In this document: one piece after another, positions 43,072 through 51,833 of the stretch
Position numbering within the stretch: the stretch's first letter is position 1
Layout: each line of letters starts with the position of its first letter
Source: Herpetosiphon geysericola
GTDB taxonomy: Bacteria; Chloroflexota; Chloroflexia; Chloroflexales; Herpetosiphonaceae
Direction: 5' to 3'
Length of the DNA: 64,000 bases
NCBI RefSeq assembly: GCF_001306135.1
Contig: NZ_LGKP01000022.1
Location: 310,001-374,000, forward strand
Notes under the pieces: model-generated
What the model was told of the DNA's origin: nothing
Seen by the model: the letters and a program-made list of their open reading frames with translations, nothing else
Databases searched by the model: none
Made by a program: the position numbers and the translations under genes

Positions 43072-43360
43072 CGTCAACAACCTCAATCACAATCCCGCCG
43101 AAGCGTGCTTCCTTGGCGCAACAGCGCTGGCCGTTAATCCAACACTGGTCGGATGGATAGGCCGCTTGATCAGCGCGATAGCTGCCAGCACAGCCAGTGC
43201 CCATCAAGCCAGTATTGAAAAACTGCACTCCACGGCCATGCTGATCAGTCGCCAATGCCACGCAAGCGGCGCAAACATAGCGCGGATAACGTGGCATTGG
43301 CTGGACAGCATTGTCGCAAATTGGGCAAATCTGCTGCTTAGCGGGCGTACTGTTGTTCAT
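43064..43360 (-). CDS. Small zinc-ribbon protein
   Basis: A 98-residue protein with CPIC near residue 12 and CAAC near residue 30, a zinc ribbon, and later Cys residues at CAGS, CWIN and QRCC. The remainder is beta-rich. The ATG at 43360 lies 23 bases inside the end of the upstream gene, so translation is coupled. I recognise no family. Confidence 0.65.
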   Translation of the reverse strand: MNNSTPAKQQICPICDNAVQPMPRYPRYVCAACVALATDQHGRGVQFFNTGLMGTGCAGSYRADQAAYPSDQCWINGQRCCAKEARFGGIVIEVVDDE

Positions 43361-43832
43361 ATTCTGCTTGACGTAATGGCTGGCTATTGATGCGCGTGTT
43401 GGCAGGAGCTGCACAGTATGGGCAAACCTGCCAAGTCAAATCGATGACCCGTTCGCAGTTGCCACAATTGCGGCGCAAGTGGGTTTGGCAGTGGGGGCAC
43501 AATACAAAATCGGCCTGAATGCTGCGTTGGCAATTCGGGCAGACATGCTCATCCTCAATATCGCGGCGCATAAAAGTTTCTTCCAATTCGCGCTCGTATT
43601 TTTGAGTGAGCGTTTCGCGCGGACGCACCAACATATATAACAGCAACCCTGCAAATGGCAAAAAGAAGGCCATTGAGGTTGAAAGCACTTGCACCAAAAT
43701 ATCGTTGGAGCGGCTACTAATATCGCGGTATGTCCATACCAGCGAAGCAACCCAGAGGAGCACCAAATAGCCCCCAACAATCATGCCAACAATCGGCAAG
43801 ATGCTTTTAAGTTCTGCAATAATTTCTGTCAT
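43338..43832 (-). CDS. Membrane protein with two zinc ribbons
   Basis: A 164-residue protein started at the ATG at 43832 (TAGGAA upstream). Two membrane helices (about 10-33 and 48-70) are followed by an acidic cytosolic helix and two zinc ribbons, CPNC/CPHC and CGNC/CPYC. It probably anchors a protein complex or binds nucleic acid at the membrane. It is first of three overlapping genes (membrane zinc ribbon, small zinc ribbon, DUF309). Confidence 0.75.
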   Translation of the reverse strand: MTEIIAELKSILPIVGMIVGGYLVLLWVASLVWTYRDISSRSNDILVQVLSTSMAFFLPFAGLLLYMLVRPRETLTQKYERELEETFMRRDIEDEHVCPNCQRSIQADFVLCPHCQTHLRRNCGNCERVIDLTWQVCPYCAAPANTRINSQPLRQAEYEQQYAR

Positions 43833-43917
43833 GTTCCTATGCTTTCCTGAAGAATGCCCCAGCATTGCGGGGCGACTGCATGGGTTTAGAATACTGGCAC
43901 GTTGCCACGATTGGGCT

Positions 43918-43926
43918 ATTGTACCA
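43918..43926 (-). promoter_or_regulatory. Extended minus-10 of the zinc-ribbon/DUF309 operon
   Basis: On the minus strand TGGTACAAT, 86 bases before the first ATG. The same nonamer is found at the internal fusA promoter (58679-58687). Confidence 0.45.
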
Positions 43927-43946
43927 TATCAAACCACAGCCCAAGC

Positions 43947-43976
43947 GCATCTCAGCCTGATAGCCGACTGAGATGC
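43947..43976. other. Hairpin between the zinc-ribbon operon and tmk
   Basis: A perfect nine-pair stem GCATCTCAG/CTGAGATGC with a 12-base loop, about 20 bases after tmk ends. It has no T tract; it may be a weak terminator of tmk. Confidence 0.4.
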
Positions 43977-43994
43977 AGCTTATACCATTGGGGC

Positions 43995-44705
43995 TTAGCT
44001 CAAGGTTTGGATTTTGCTGAGATAGGGCTGAACAGCCGCCAGCAGTTGAGCAGTGAGGCTTTCACGTTCAATGTCTGCATCAAAGACCTGCCAGCGTTGT
44101 GGATCGGCGGCGATCATTTCAAGGTAGCCGTTGCGCACGCGTTCGTGGTAGGCGATTTCGCGGGCATCGAGCCGATTCCAATGCTCGCTTTGGCTTGGGG
44201 TTGGTTGCGGCAAATGCGGCAATGGCAAGGCCAATTGGCTCGATTCGCGAAAATCATCGCGCTGCTTGCGTTTGCGCTGCAAGCCTTGCTCCACTGGCAA
44301 ATCGAGGAAGAAGGTGACATCGGGCTGCAAGCCGCCAGTCGCAAAACGGGTGATTTCGCGCAGCTCAGTCAAATTACGGCCTAGGCCATAGCCTTGGTGG
44401 GCAAAGGTCGAATCGGCGTAGCGATCGCACAAAACAATACCGCCCAGCTTCAGATAGGGCAAGATCACCTCGCCAACTAACTGGGCACGAGCGGCAGCAA
44501 ACAAAAGAGTTTCAGTTGTCGGCTCCATCGCCGTCCATTGACCATCGAGCACAAGCCGCCGTACAGCATCGCTAATCGGCGTTCCGCCTGGCTCGCGAGT
44601 TAAGATGACTGGATAGCCAGCCTGTTGCAGATAATCCTTGAGGTAGCGGGCTTGGGTGCTTTTCCCGCTACCTTCCGGGCCTTCAAAGGTAATGAACAAG
44701 CTCAT
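43995..44705 (-). CDS. tmk: Thymidylate kinase
   Basis: A 236-residue dTMP kinase started at the ATG at 44705 (AGGGGAA upstream). It has the P-loop FEGPEGSGKST at 7-17, CDRYADSTFAHQGYG and a lid region GLQRKRKQRDDFRE. Between the lid and the C-terminal helix it carries a Pro/Gln-rich insertion (about LALPLPHLPQPTPSQ) that makes it about 25 residues longer than usual. It makes dTDP for DNA synthesis. It is 42 bases downstream of the R3H ATPase gene. Confidence 0.95.
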   Translation of the reverse strand: MSLFITFEGPEGSGKSTQARYLKDYLQQAGYPVILTREPGGTPISDAVRRLVLDGQWTAMEPTTETLLFAAARAQLVGEVILPYLKLGGIVLCDRYADSTFAHQGYGLGRNLTELREITRFATGGLQPDVTFFLDLPVEQGLQRKRKQRDDFRESSQLALPLPHLPQPTPSQSEHWNRLDAREIAYHERVRNGYLEMIAADPQRWQVFDADIERESLTAQLLAAVQPYLSKIQTLS

Positions 44706-44747
44706 GGTTCCCCTACAGTCCAACAGCGTTGAGGCCACGATGCCGAT

Positions 44748-46451
44748 TTAGCGGAAGATCCGAATCCGGCGCCGTGGTTCTTTGCCAGTACTTTCTGATT
44801 GTAGATTGTACCGCTCAACAATCTGATGTTGCAACCTGCGTACATACGAGCTTTGTGGGCTCAGTTCGATACTTTCGGTTGAGCCATCCATAACTTGGCT
44901 AATTGCCTCTTCGACCTCTTCCATGGCCTCGCTCAACGGGTCGCTGGGCGTGACGCTAATTTCGAAGGCCGAGCCAAGGCATTCTTCCATTTGAGTTTGG
45001 GTATTCGAGCGCAATACATACACTGGAATGCCCCGTTCCTCTGCATCGCGGAGGCGCGTTGGGTGTTGGCGATAGTAATTTTTCAAGGTAATGACCATCG
45101 TCGCTTGATCCATTTCGCGCACCAAACTGGCGGTAATGCCCAACCGATCAAGGGCTTTTTCCAAGCGATTGCGGCTTACGCCAAAGGCAAAGATGCGCGC
45201 TGGGGCGTTTTTGCCTGGCTTTTTGATCAAGACACTAGGTTCTTCGGTTTTTAAGCTTGCGTTCGGGTTTGGGTTCATGGTCATCGCATAGCGTTCGCGT
45301 TCTTCGCGTTGGGCTTCGCGGCGTTCGCTTTTGCGCCGCCAATCGCGCTCGCCATGGTCACGGTCGCGCTCACGCTCGCGGCTGCGATAGCCACCACGCC
45401 GGGTAAGCATGGTGCTGGCTTCGCTATCTGCCCGTTCTGGCCGACCTTCATGCACCTCAATATGGCCTTGTTCGTCTTTGGTGCGTTGTTCGGCGTTTGG
45501 CTCATTGCCCTGCAAAATCGAATCGACAGCTGAAGCGACTTCTTGGTAAATTGTCACGTCATCCCAGCTTTGAATTTCGACCAACACATCGAATGTTGGT
45601 GGAGCTTTGCGTTCGAGCACCGTTTTTTGGGTGCCCCGCCGCCGTGCTTCTTCATCGCCCAAGGTCACTGCCTGAATCCCGCCGATAAGATCGGAGAGGG
45701 TTGGGTTGAGCATAAGGTTTTCCAAGGTATTGCCGTGGGCAGTGCCAACCAATTGCACCCCGCGTTCGGCGATGGTGCGCGCAGCTTGGGCTTCCAATTC
45801 CGTACCGATTTCATCGATCACAATCACTTGGGGCATGTGATTTTCGACCGCCTCGATCATCACATTGTGTTGCTCAGCAGGCCGAGCCACTTGCATCCGC
45901 CGAGCACGGCCAATTCCAGGGTGAGGAATATCGCCATCGCCAGCGATTTCATTCGACGTATCGACGATCACCACCCGTTTGAGGAAGTCGTCGGCCAAAA
46001 CCCGAGCAACTTCGCGCAGCATGGTGGTTTTACCAGTCCCAGGCTTGCCCAGAATCAAGATCGATTTGCCAGCCTCGACCAAATCGCGCACAATTTCGAT
46101 TGTGCCATAGACGGCACGGCCAACCCGACAGGTCAGGCCAATCACCACGCCCGAGCGATTGCGAATCGCTGAAATGCGGTGCAGCGTGCGCTGAATCCCA
46201 GCGCGATTATCTTCGCCAAACTGGCCAATGCGTTCAGTCACATAATCGAGATCTTCGCGTCCGACCTCAGTTTCGCTGAGGAAACTTGATTGGTCGTGGC
46301 GAAAACGCGCTTCTGGCAAGCGCCCCAAATCCATGACAATTTCTATAACTTGATCTTTCTGTTCGTGAGTTGCCAACGGCTCGGCCAAACGTGGCGGCAA
46401 GGTTGACAGCAACAGATCGATATTATGAGTAATTTCGCGACGATCTAACAT
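44748..46451 (-). CDS. AAA ATPase with C-terminal R3H domain (Ycf45/SpoIIIAA-like)
   Basis: A protein of about 567 residues; I chose the ATG at 46451, though an ATG at 46463 is possible (AGAAGG abuts it). The N-terminal and ATPase region (about 1-280) has Walker [11 protein letters not shown] at 134-143 and Walker [11 protein letters not shown] at 209-218, as in Ycf45 and SpoIIIAA ATPases. A charged, Arg/Glu-rich linker (about 370-410) leads to a second domain and a C-terminal R3H motif ([12 protein letters not shown]) that binds single-stranded nucleic acid. A role in nucleic-acid transactions is likely. Confidence 0.88.
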   Translation of the reverse strand: MLDRREITHNIDLLLSTLPPRLAEPLATHEQKDQVIEIVMDLGRLPEARFRHDQSSFLSETEVGREDLDYVTERIGQFGEDNRAGIQRTLHRISAIRNRSGVVIGLTCRVGRAVYGTIEIVRDLVEAGKSILILGKPGTGKTTMLREVARVLADDFLKRVVIVDTSNEIAGDGDIPHPGIGRARRMQVARPAEQHNVMIEAVENHMPQVIVIDEIGTELEAQAARTIAERGVQLVGTAHGNTLENLMLNPTLSDLIGGIQAVTLGDEEARRRGTQKTVLERKAPPTFDVLVEIQSWDDVTIYQEVASAVDSILQGNEPNAEQRTKDEQGHIEVHEGRPERADSEASTMLTRRGGYRSRERERDRDHGERDWRRKSERREAQREERERYAMTMNPNPNASLKTEEPSVLIKKPGKNAPARIFAFGVSRNRLEKALDRLGITASLVREMDQATMVITLKNYYRQHPTRLRDAEERGIPVYVLRSNTQTQMEECLGSAFEISVTPSDPLSEAMEEVEEAISQVMDGSTESIELSPQSSYVRRLQHQIVERYNLQSESTGKEPRRRIRIFR

Positions 46452-46490
46452 GTTTAGTTGCATCCTTCTCAAACACACGCCGGAGTGTGT

Positions 46491-47498
46491 TTAGATAGAC
46501 GGTTCGGAGCGAACCGAAGATGACAGCGACGGCTTAACGACGCTTTCTCTCGTTCCTTCCAGCACAGGCCGCAACAACGGGTTGCGCAATGGCACTGTCA
46601 GTTCCTTGACCGTAAGGCGTTGATCTCCAATATGTTCAAAGCCGATCTCCTCTAAGTTGTGATGCAACTCGCCATGATATTCTGGCAGCAGGAGATAGAC
46701 GACACCTTGATGGGCATTGGCCAATTGGCTCATTCCAAATCGAATAACCGACGAGGCTAAGCGTTGCTCAGCAGGATCGATCAGAAGGCTCATGACTGCG
46801 GCGTGTGGGCCAAGCCACACATGTAACGCCGCGCGTAAAATATCATCTCGGCCATCGCGCCCAAGCACCCATGAGCGCTGACGAACTCCATGACGCGCAA
46901 CGACCGGCAGTTGCCATGATCGCGACGTTCGTCCTTCATATCGTACAACAGTTGCAGGGGTGATCGCCTCATACAATCGTTGGATTGCATGCGGGTCGCG
47001 GCGCTGTTGTGGGCGTAAAACAATGATTGAACTGCCTTCGGCAACATCGGGCGTTAACGTGCGCCAAACCTGTCGCGTAGCATAACTTTGAAAGCCAAGT
47101 TGGCGAAAAACTTCCAAATAGGGTGAATTCGAAGCCAAGGGCGCAAAAACGCGCTCAATATTGCGCGAACCCATGCGCACCACAAACGCTTCGAGCAAAC
47201 GATACCAAACATCGGGGTCGGTTGGCTGGCGCATGCCACGCCGAAATGGTTGCGATGCCAGATACACCAAATCTGCATCTGCACTATTTAATCGATACCA
47301 ACCTTGCACATAGCCCCGGAGTCCACGCTCGTGATAGACCAGCGTATGGCGGTCTTGGGCGAATGGCAGCAAACAGCGCAGCGCAAAGCTCATCGGGCGA
47401 TGACTGCCCGCCAATACTTGCTCACTGCCCAATAACATATAGGTGTACGGTGCGCGCCGTAACTCAAGACTATCGACTAATCGAACAGGTCGAATCAA
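46491..47498 (-). CDS. Double-GNAT acetyltransferase-like protein
   Basis: A 335-residue protein with two GNAT-like halves. The first (about 1-160) includes RLLEAFVVRMGSRNIERVFAPL and PYLEVFRQLGFQSY; the second (about 160-310) contains DDILRAALHVWLGPHAAVMSLLIDP and NLEEIGFEHIG. The acetyl-CoA loop is weak, so activity is uncertain. It ends 39 bases before the R3H/AAA ATPase gene on the same strand and may share its transcript. Confidence 0.65.
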   Translation of the reverse strand: MIRPVRLVDSLELRRAPYTYMLLGSEQVLAGSHRPMSFALRCLLPFAQDRHTLVYHERGLRGYVQGWYRLNSADADLVYLASQPFRRGMRQPTDPDVWYRLLEAFVVRMGSRNIERVFAPLASNSPYLEVFRQLGFQSYATRQVWRTLTPDVAEGSSIIVLRPQQRRDPHAIQRLYEAITPATVVRYEGRTSRSWQLPVVARHGVRQRSWVLGRDGRDDILRAALHVWLGPHAAVMSLLIDPAEQRLASSVIRFGMSQLANAHQGVVYLLLPEYHGELHHNLEEIGFEHIGDQRLTVKELTVPLRNPLLRPVLEGTRESVVKPSLSSSVRSEPSI

Positions 47499-47967
47499 GC
47501 CAGATTCTCCATCGCATAAGCTGCATTGCCCGATTCCGCTGTGCCACTTTGTACCTATCTATCATCGCACAAATTGGGCCAGAAAAAAACTAGCAGAGTA
47601 TTAATAAGTATGAAGGATGAGGCATGAAGGATGAATTCAAAAGTCAGAAGGCAGAAATCAAAAGATGAAAGAGTATAGAACAGAGCGCAGAAGGAAAGGG
47701 GATCGGGTGTTGGGGATTGGGGATCGGAAATTTAATGCTGCGCCTCTGCGTTAAATACCTGTTCGTTTACCGCAGAGAGTGAGGGATGAAGTCAGAAGGC
47801 AGAAATCGAAAGAACATAGAACAAAGAGCATTGAACATAACGGAAGGCAGAAGGCAAAACCAGAAATCAAAATGATGATCCACAAAGGACACGAAGTAAA
47901 AGAGTTAAATTGCCTCTTTGTGTCCTTCGTGTCCTTCGTGGTTAAATAATGCCTGAACCCTAGCCCC
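47499..47967. repeat. Intergenic word-like repeat block
   Basis: No supported gene in 469 bases. From about 47600 it is made of short near-repeats (agtcagaaggcagaaatc, gaacatagaacaaagagca, aaggacacgaag and its inverse cttcgtgtccttcgtgg). A frame of 89 codons here reads TTKDTKDTK and is an artefact of the repeat. Confidence 0.75.
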
Positions 47968-48540
47968 TCATGCTCTCTGCTCTTCTTTGTTCTCCGCTTG
48001 TTGCTGCTTGAGCATGGCATTGCGGCGCATGGTCAGAGTCCAAATTGCCCCAACCATCAAAAATGGTGCTAAACAGATCAGGGTGGTGATCCACGGCGGA
48101 AAAGGTGGCGTAACCAGCACTTTAAATTGATGCTGGCCCGTTTGATTGCCGGCAGTTACGCTTACATCGAGCGTCCAATAGCCTTCTTGATCAAACTCGA
48201 TTTTTTGTTCGATGCTGGCTTTCTGACCTGTGCTCTGGCCTGTAGCGCTTGAGTTGCTTGGTCCAGTGCTATTGGCATCAGCAACGGCCTGAATCGCGAT
48301 CGTCACTTCGCCATCAGCCATGCTGCTTGGCAGTTCAATATCGCTGTAAAACGTGCCAGTACCAACATCGGGGTCGGCCTTCATCGAAAGCGTAAACTCG
48401 CCCAATTTTTGGTCGTAGAGCACAGTGTATGGCTCGCCAAAGTGGGCCGCTGCTGGCTGCAACGGCACGAGGCTCACGAGAATCAGGCTGGACACAAACA
48501 TTCCTCGTAAGAGAATCAGCCAGCGTTGGATGGTTTGCAT
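47968..48540 (-). CDS. Exported membrane-anchored protein, first of the redox cluster tail
   Basis: A 190-residue protein with a signal peptide (about 1-31, ending PAAAHFG), an extracellular beta-sandwich-like domain (about 32-150) and one C-terminal membrane helix followed by a charged tail. A Ser/Thr/Gly insert (about 93-108) is likely a loop. It lies four bases after the iron-sulfur protein gene and is the last gene of that cluster. It may support cytochrome or copper-centre assembly, judging only from its neighbours. Confidence 0.7.
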   Translation of the reverse strand: MQTIQRWLILLRGMFVSSLILVSLVPLQPAAAHFGEPYTVLYDQKLGEFTLSMKADPDVGTGTFYSDIELPSSMADGEVTIAIQAVADANSTGPSNSSATGQSTGQKASIEQKIEFDQEGYWTLDVSVTAGNQTGQHQFKVLVTPPFPPWITTLICLAPFLMVGAIWTLTMRRNAMLKQQQAENKEEQRA

Positions 48541-48544
48541 TTAA

Positions 48545-49957
48545 TTATCCTTCTAGAATGCCACGCATATCCATGGGTTGGCTCAAAAGCCACATCGCGC
48601 TACCAGCCATCGCCACGATGACCAGCGCCCATGGTAGCCAAGCCCAGCGTTGGCGTTGTTTGGTGATTGTGGTTGTCGTTTGCCATGTGATCACTGCTGA
48701 AAGCACGCTGCCGAGCAAAATCATGCCCATTTGAAACGGGTAAATCATCGCTTGCGGCACCAGCGGGCTTAATCCAGTCACTGGCATCCAGCTAAAATTG
48801 ATCCCTGCTTCGGCCAACAGCGAGCGCAACACTGGCAAAATTGTCCAAAAGCCAATGATAAAGTGAAAAGCATAATGGGCTGTCCACATGGCGATGCCAA
48901 TTGGCAAAAAGCCCTTCATAAAGCGATTGATGATCGCGATCAAGCGTTCGTTATGGCCGCTGATCCGCCGAAACAGCCAAGCCGCACCACCGAGCAACAC
49001 CACTGGCTCAATCACCAAGGCCAAGATAAAGACTACACTCAGCAAAAAGGTTTCGCTGGTGATCGCAAATTGAGTGGTCAGCCAGTTGTAAAAGCTATAA
49101 ACTGGGCTGATCATGCCAAACGCGTTGAGCAATGCGCCCCACGTAAACACCAACATCAGCAAACTAAAATCGCTGCGCTCTTCGATTTTGCCAATTCCCG
49201 AGCGTGGTTGGAGGCTAATTAATTCTTGACCTGGCACGCGTGCCAACAAACCAATGTTATCGTGTGGGCAAGCATGAATACAATCCAAACACATTGTACA
49301 ATCGAGGTTGCCAACTTTTTTGGGCTGGAACAACCATAATTCACAGCCAGGCTGATCATCTCGCCCCACAATACAATCTTTGGTTGCGCAGGTTTGGCAA
49401 CGTTGGGGTTGGCGCACCGCCACCTCAATTGGCGAGAGCGTGGAACTCAACATATTGAATTGGCCCAGCGGACAGACATATTTACAAAATGGCGCACCCT
49501 GAAAGCTGCTATCGATCAGCAGCGCAGCCGCGAAATAGCTCACAATTAAGATTGCTGTCCACCACGGCGAGGCCCACAAATCAAAGCGCTCGTAGGCAAA
49601 GAAGAACAGCACCAACAAACCTGCCGCTAGCCATTTATTGCGCAGCCAGGTTGGCCATTTGAAGCGCGGCTTGATGATCCGGCGTGCCAGATTGCGCGGC
49701 AACATAAACGGGCAGGCCATACAAAACAGATTACCCACGACCAACAAGGCCAGCATCAAAAAGCCACGATAATGCACCCACACAATCACCGTGGCGCTAT
49801 TTTTGGGAGCCAGCTGCGCGCCAGTCAAGCCATCCCACACCATCAACATTGCTAAGGCAAATAGCGGCAGTTGCAGTGCAAATCGTGCATAGCGCCAGCG
49901 CCCAAGCCAGCGCAAGCCAGGTAGTTTCAGCAAATCGATTGCCGGAATCTGTTGCAT
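48545..49957 (-). CDS. Polytopic iron-sulfur membrane protein, NapH/CcoG-like
   Basis: A 470-residue protein with about ten membrane helices and Cys clusters of ferredoxin type: CKYVCPLGQF, CQTCATKDC and CTMCLDCIHACPHDN. This arrangement resembles NapH, NosR-type and CcoG/RdxA proteins, which carry electrons across the membrane to periplasmic acceptors or help copper-centre assembly. It is followed by an exported protein gene and preceded 17 bases away by a FixH-like lipoprotein gene, in agreement with an oxidase- or copper-related role. Confidence 0.85.
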   Translation of the reverse strand: MQQIPAIDLLKLPGLRWLGRWRYARFALQLPLFALAMLMVWDGLTGAQLAPKNSATVIVWVHYRGFLMLALLVVGNLFCMACPFMLPRNLARRIIKPRFKWPTWLRNKWLAAGLLVLFFFAYERFDLWASPWWTAILIVSYFAAALLIDSSFQGAPFCKYVCPLGQFNMLSSTLSPIEVAVRQPQRCQTCATKDCIVGRDDQPGCELWLFQPKKVGNLDCTMCLDCIHACPHDNIGLLARVPGQELISLQPRSGIGKIEERSDFSLLMLVFTWGALLNAFGMISPVYSFYNWLTTQFAITSETFLLSVVFILALVIEPVVLLGGAAWLFRRISGHNERLIAIINRFMKGFLPIGIAMWTAHYAFHFIIGFWTILPVLRSLLAEAGINFSWMPVTGLSPLVPQAMIYPFQMGMILLGSVLSAVITWQTTTTITKQRQRWAWLPWALVIVAMAGSAMWLLSQPMDMRGILEG

Positions 49958-49974
49958 GATTCAACTCCCTTGGG

Positions 49975-50352
49975 TTATTGAATGTTGAAGGCTGGTAAGG
50001 TTCGTTGCATCACTGCGCCATTGGCCTCAGTTACATTCACAATCAAGACCCATTCTCCAAGCATCGAAAAATCAATGCTCGCCTGATATTTGCCTGCGCC
50101 AAGCGCCTGCATTTGGACAATTTGCGATGGCATCCCAGCGTGGGTCATGGTTGCTTCGATTTGGACTTTGGCATTGTCGAGCGGCGTTGAGCCATCGTTA
50201 ATCACCAAAACAATGGTTTGGATACCCATTGCATTTGGCGTTTGCTCAAGGCTCATCAGCAAGCGAGGGTCGTCGCTTGGCGTGCGGCTACAGCCGAGTA
50301 AACTAAGGAACATTAAACTAAGCAGGATTAATTGCCCATAACGGAATAACAT
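49975..50352 (-). CDS. FixH/YtkA-like lipoprotein
   Basis: A 125-residue lipoprotein with a lipobox LSLLGCSR at about 15-22 and GAGG before its ATG. The mature domain has the FixH/YtkA pattern: VQIEATMTHAGMPS then ALGAGKYQASIDFSMLGEWVLIV. Such domains occur in oxidase-assembly and copper-handling proteins. It precedes the NapH-like gene by 17 bases. Confidence 0.8.
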   Translation of the reverse strand: MLFRYGQLILLSLMFLSLLGCSRTPSDDPRLLMSLEQTPNAMGIQTIVLVINDGSTPLDNAKVQIEATMTHAGMPSQIVQMQALGAGKYQASIDFSMLGEWVLIVNVTEANGAVMQRTLPAFNIQ

Positions 50353-50423
50353 TGCAAAACCTCAAAAATATTAAATACCCCACAGCAGTGGGCATTGGGC
50401 CAATCATTCGACGCTTGAAATGA

Positions 50424-50771
50424 TTAAAGAGTTTTTGGGGGTGGTACGTATTGCGGGTGAAACCACATTGCATAGCGCAAAAGCGGCGTTTCCCAATAGC
50501 GCCAACGTTGTTTGAGTGGGCTTAAATTGGGCAAATTACTTGGTAGATGCCAACTTAATGGGTTATACATGTGGTCGGCGATTGGATTGAGTGGCAACGA
50601 CAGCGGCACTTCGGAGCTTGATTGCGGCTCGTCGTTTAACTGCGGCATACATGGGTAGAACCACCAGCGCATATTTGGCTGGGGTTGATTGGCTTGGCCA
50701 ATTGGTAGCAGAATCAGCACAATTAAGCTGCTGAGCCAGCAATAGCCCAAAAATGATTGTTCGTATGCCAT
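50424..50771 (-). CDS. Small exported protein, paralogue of the 50894 gene
   Basis: A 115-residue protein with one N-terminal membrane helix (about 8-26), a WWFYPCMPQ segment and a C-terminus ending VPPPKTL. The divergent neighbour has the same layout: helix, YQYPC, Pro/Ser/His-rich middle, and IVPPPKAI end. No family is recognised. It is the first gene on the leftward side of the redox cluster, followed by the FixH-like gene. The start has a weak GGAA site. Confidence 0.6.
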   Translation of the reverse strand: MAYEQSFLGYCWLSSLIVLILLPIGQANQPQPNMRWWFYPCMPQLNDEPQSSSEVPLSLPLNPIADHMYNPLSWHLPSNLPNLSPLKQRWRYWETPLLRYAMWFHPQYVPPPKTL

Positions 50772-50801
50772 GTTTGTTCCGCCCAGTTAACCACAATCTG
50801 T

Positions 50802-50861
50802 ACTATAGCAAACTCGCTGGCAAACGCCAAATTTGGCCTTTTAAGCCGATTTTGGTATAGT
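50802..50861. promoter_or_regulatory. Symmetric divergent promoter with a shared palindrome
   Basis: Leftward: TTGGCG (50825-50830), 17-base spacer, TATAGT (50802-50807) with TGC before it. Rightward: TTGGCC (50833-50838), 17-base spacer, TATAGT (50856-50861) with TGG before it. Both minus-35 elements are the arms of the perfect palindrome GCCAAATTTGGC (50826-50837). One dimer bound there would switch both promoters. Confidence 0.65.
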
Positions 50862-50893
50862 ATAGTTAACGAAAAGGATTGTAGGTTGCTTGT

Positions 50894-51247
50894 ATGGCCC
50901 ATGAATTGCACATTTTACGCACTATGACGTGGCTCAGCACCATTGTGTTGCTGCTGATTCCGTTGGTGCTTGCGCCATGCCAACCGCGGATGTTGATGAG
51001 TTATCAATATCCGTGTGCGACCCAAGTCAGCCAAGGTTTTGCTGATGAGCATCATAGCGAACAGCCGATCTCTACGCCAGCAAAATCGCCAAGTGATGCC
51101 TGTGTTAGCCATGCAGCTCCGTTTTTGCTGGCTTCCGAGCAATTTGAGTTAATCCTTGTGGCTGATCAACTGCATTGGATGCCTGATCCGGTGCACTATC
51201 GTTCGCCAAGTTTAGCCCTCATTGTGCCCCCTCCGAAAGCCATTTAA
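50894..51247 (+). CDS. Small exported protein, paralogue of the 50424 gene
   Basis: A 117-residue protein with an N-terminal helix (about 12-28), the segment SYQYPCATQV, a His/Ser/Pro-rich middle with Cys (SDACVSHAAP) and the end IVPPPKAI. It is a diverged copy of the gene it faces. The next genes on this strand are DsbB and the DsbA-like protein, so its Cys residues may be targets of that oxidation system. The function is unknown. Confidence 0.6.
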   Translation: MAHELHILRTMTWLSTIVLLLIPLVLAPCQPRMLMSYQYPCATQVSQGFADEHHSEQPISTPAKSPSDACVSHAAPFLLASEQFELILVADQLHWMPDPVHYRSPSLALIVPPPKAI

Positions 51248-51338
51248 TCCTTCAAGATCGTGGTTAATGGTCAATCTGCCGTAGCATCGGCTGATCTGAT
51301 CGATCTGTGTGCTCGAAAAATAACCAAAGAAGGATAAT

Positions 51339-51833
51339 ATGCAACCCTCAGCGATTGAATCATCGGATCTTCACGATGCTGATGATCGAACGATTAGTTC
51401 ATTTGGACAGCGTGTCCGTCAAAATCTTGGCTATTTAGCTTGGCTTCAGGCGGTAGTTGCCACCCTTGGCAGCCTCTATTTTAGCGAAATCAAGGGCTTT
51501 CCGCCGTGTAATTTGTGCTGGTATCAACGGATTTTTATGTATCCCTTGGTGGCAATTCTCACTGTGGGGATCATCCGCCGCGATTCGGCAATGCGTTGGT
51601 ATGCGTTGCCGTTGAGCGTTGGCGGTTGGCTCATCGCCAGCTATCACTGTTTGCTGACCTATGGCGTCATTTCAGCTGAACTTGCGCCGTGCAGCGCTGG
51701 GGTTTCGTGCCTTGCCCGTTGGATCAATTGGTATGGCTTTATTACGATTCCCCTTTTAGCCTGGGTCGCCTTCAGTATCATTACCGTTGCTTTGTTATTT
51801 GTTAAACCAGCGAAGGAGCTTGATCATGAGTAA
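51339..51833 (+). CDS. Disulfide bond formation protein, DsbB/BdbC type
   Basis: A 164-residue membrane protein with four helices. The redox pair of the first loop is CNLC in PPCNLCWYQR and the second loop has APCSAGVSC. DsbB-type proteins reoxidise DsbA and pass electrons to quinone. AAGAAGGA precedes the ATG. Its last eight bases overlap the start of the DsbA-like gene, so both are produced together. Confidence 0.93.
   Translation: MQPSAIESSDLHDADDRTISSFGQRVRQNLGYLAWLQAVVATLGSLYFSEIKGFPPCNLCWYQRIFMYPLVAILTVGIIRRDSAMRWYALPLSVGGWLIASYHCLLTYGVISAELAPCSAGVSCLARWINWYGFITIPLLAWVAFSIITVALLFVKPAKELDHE

Noticed and set aside
47751-48020. An 89-codon minus-strand frame containing TTKDTKDTK
   Set aside because: It reads through the word-like repeat block; such frames arise from the cacgaag repeat itself and have no ribosome site.
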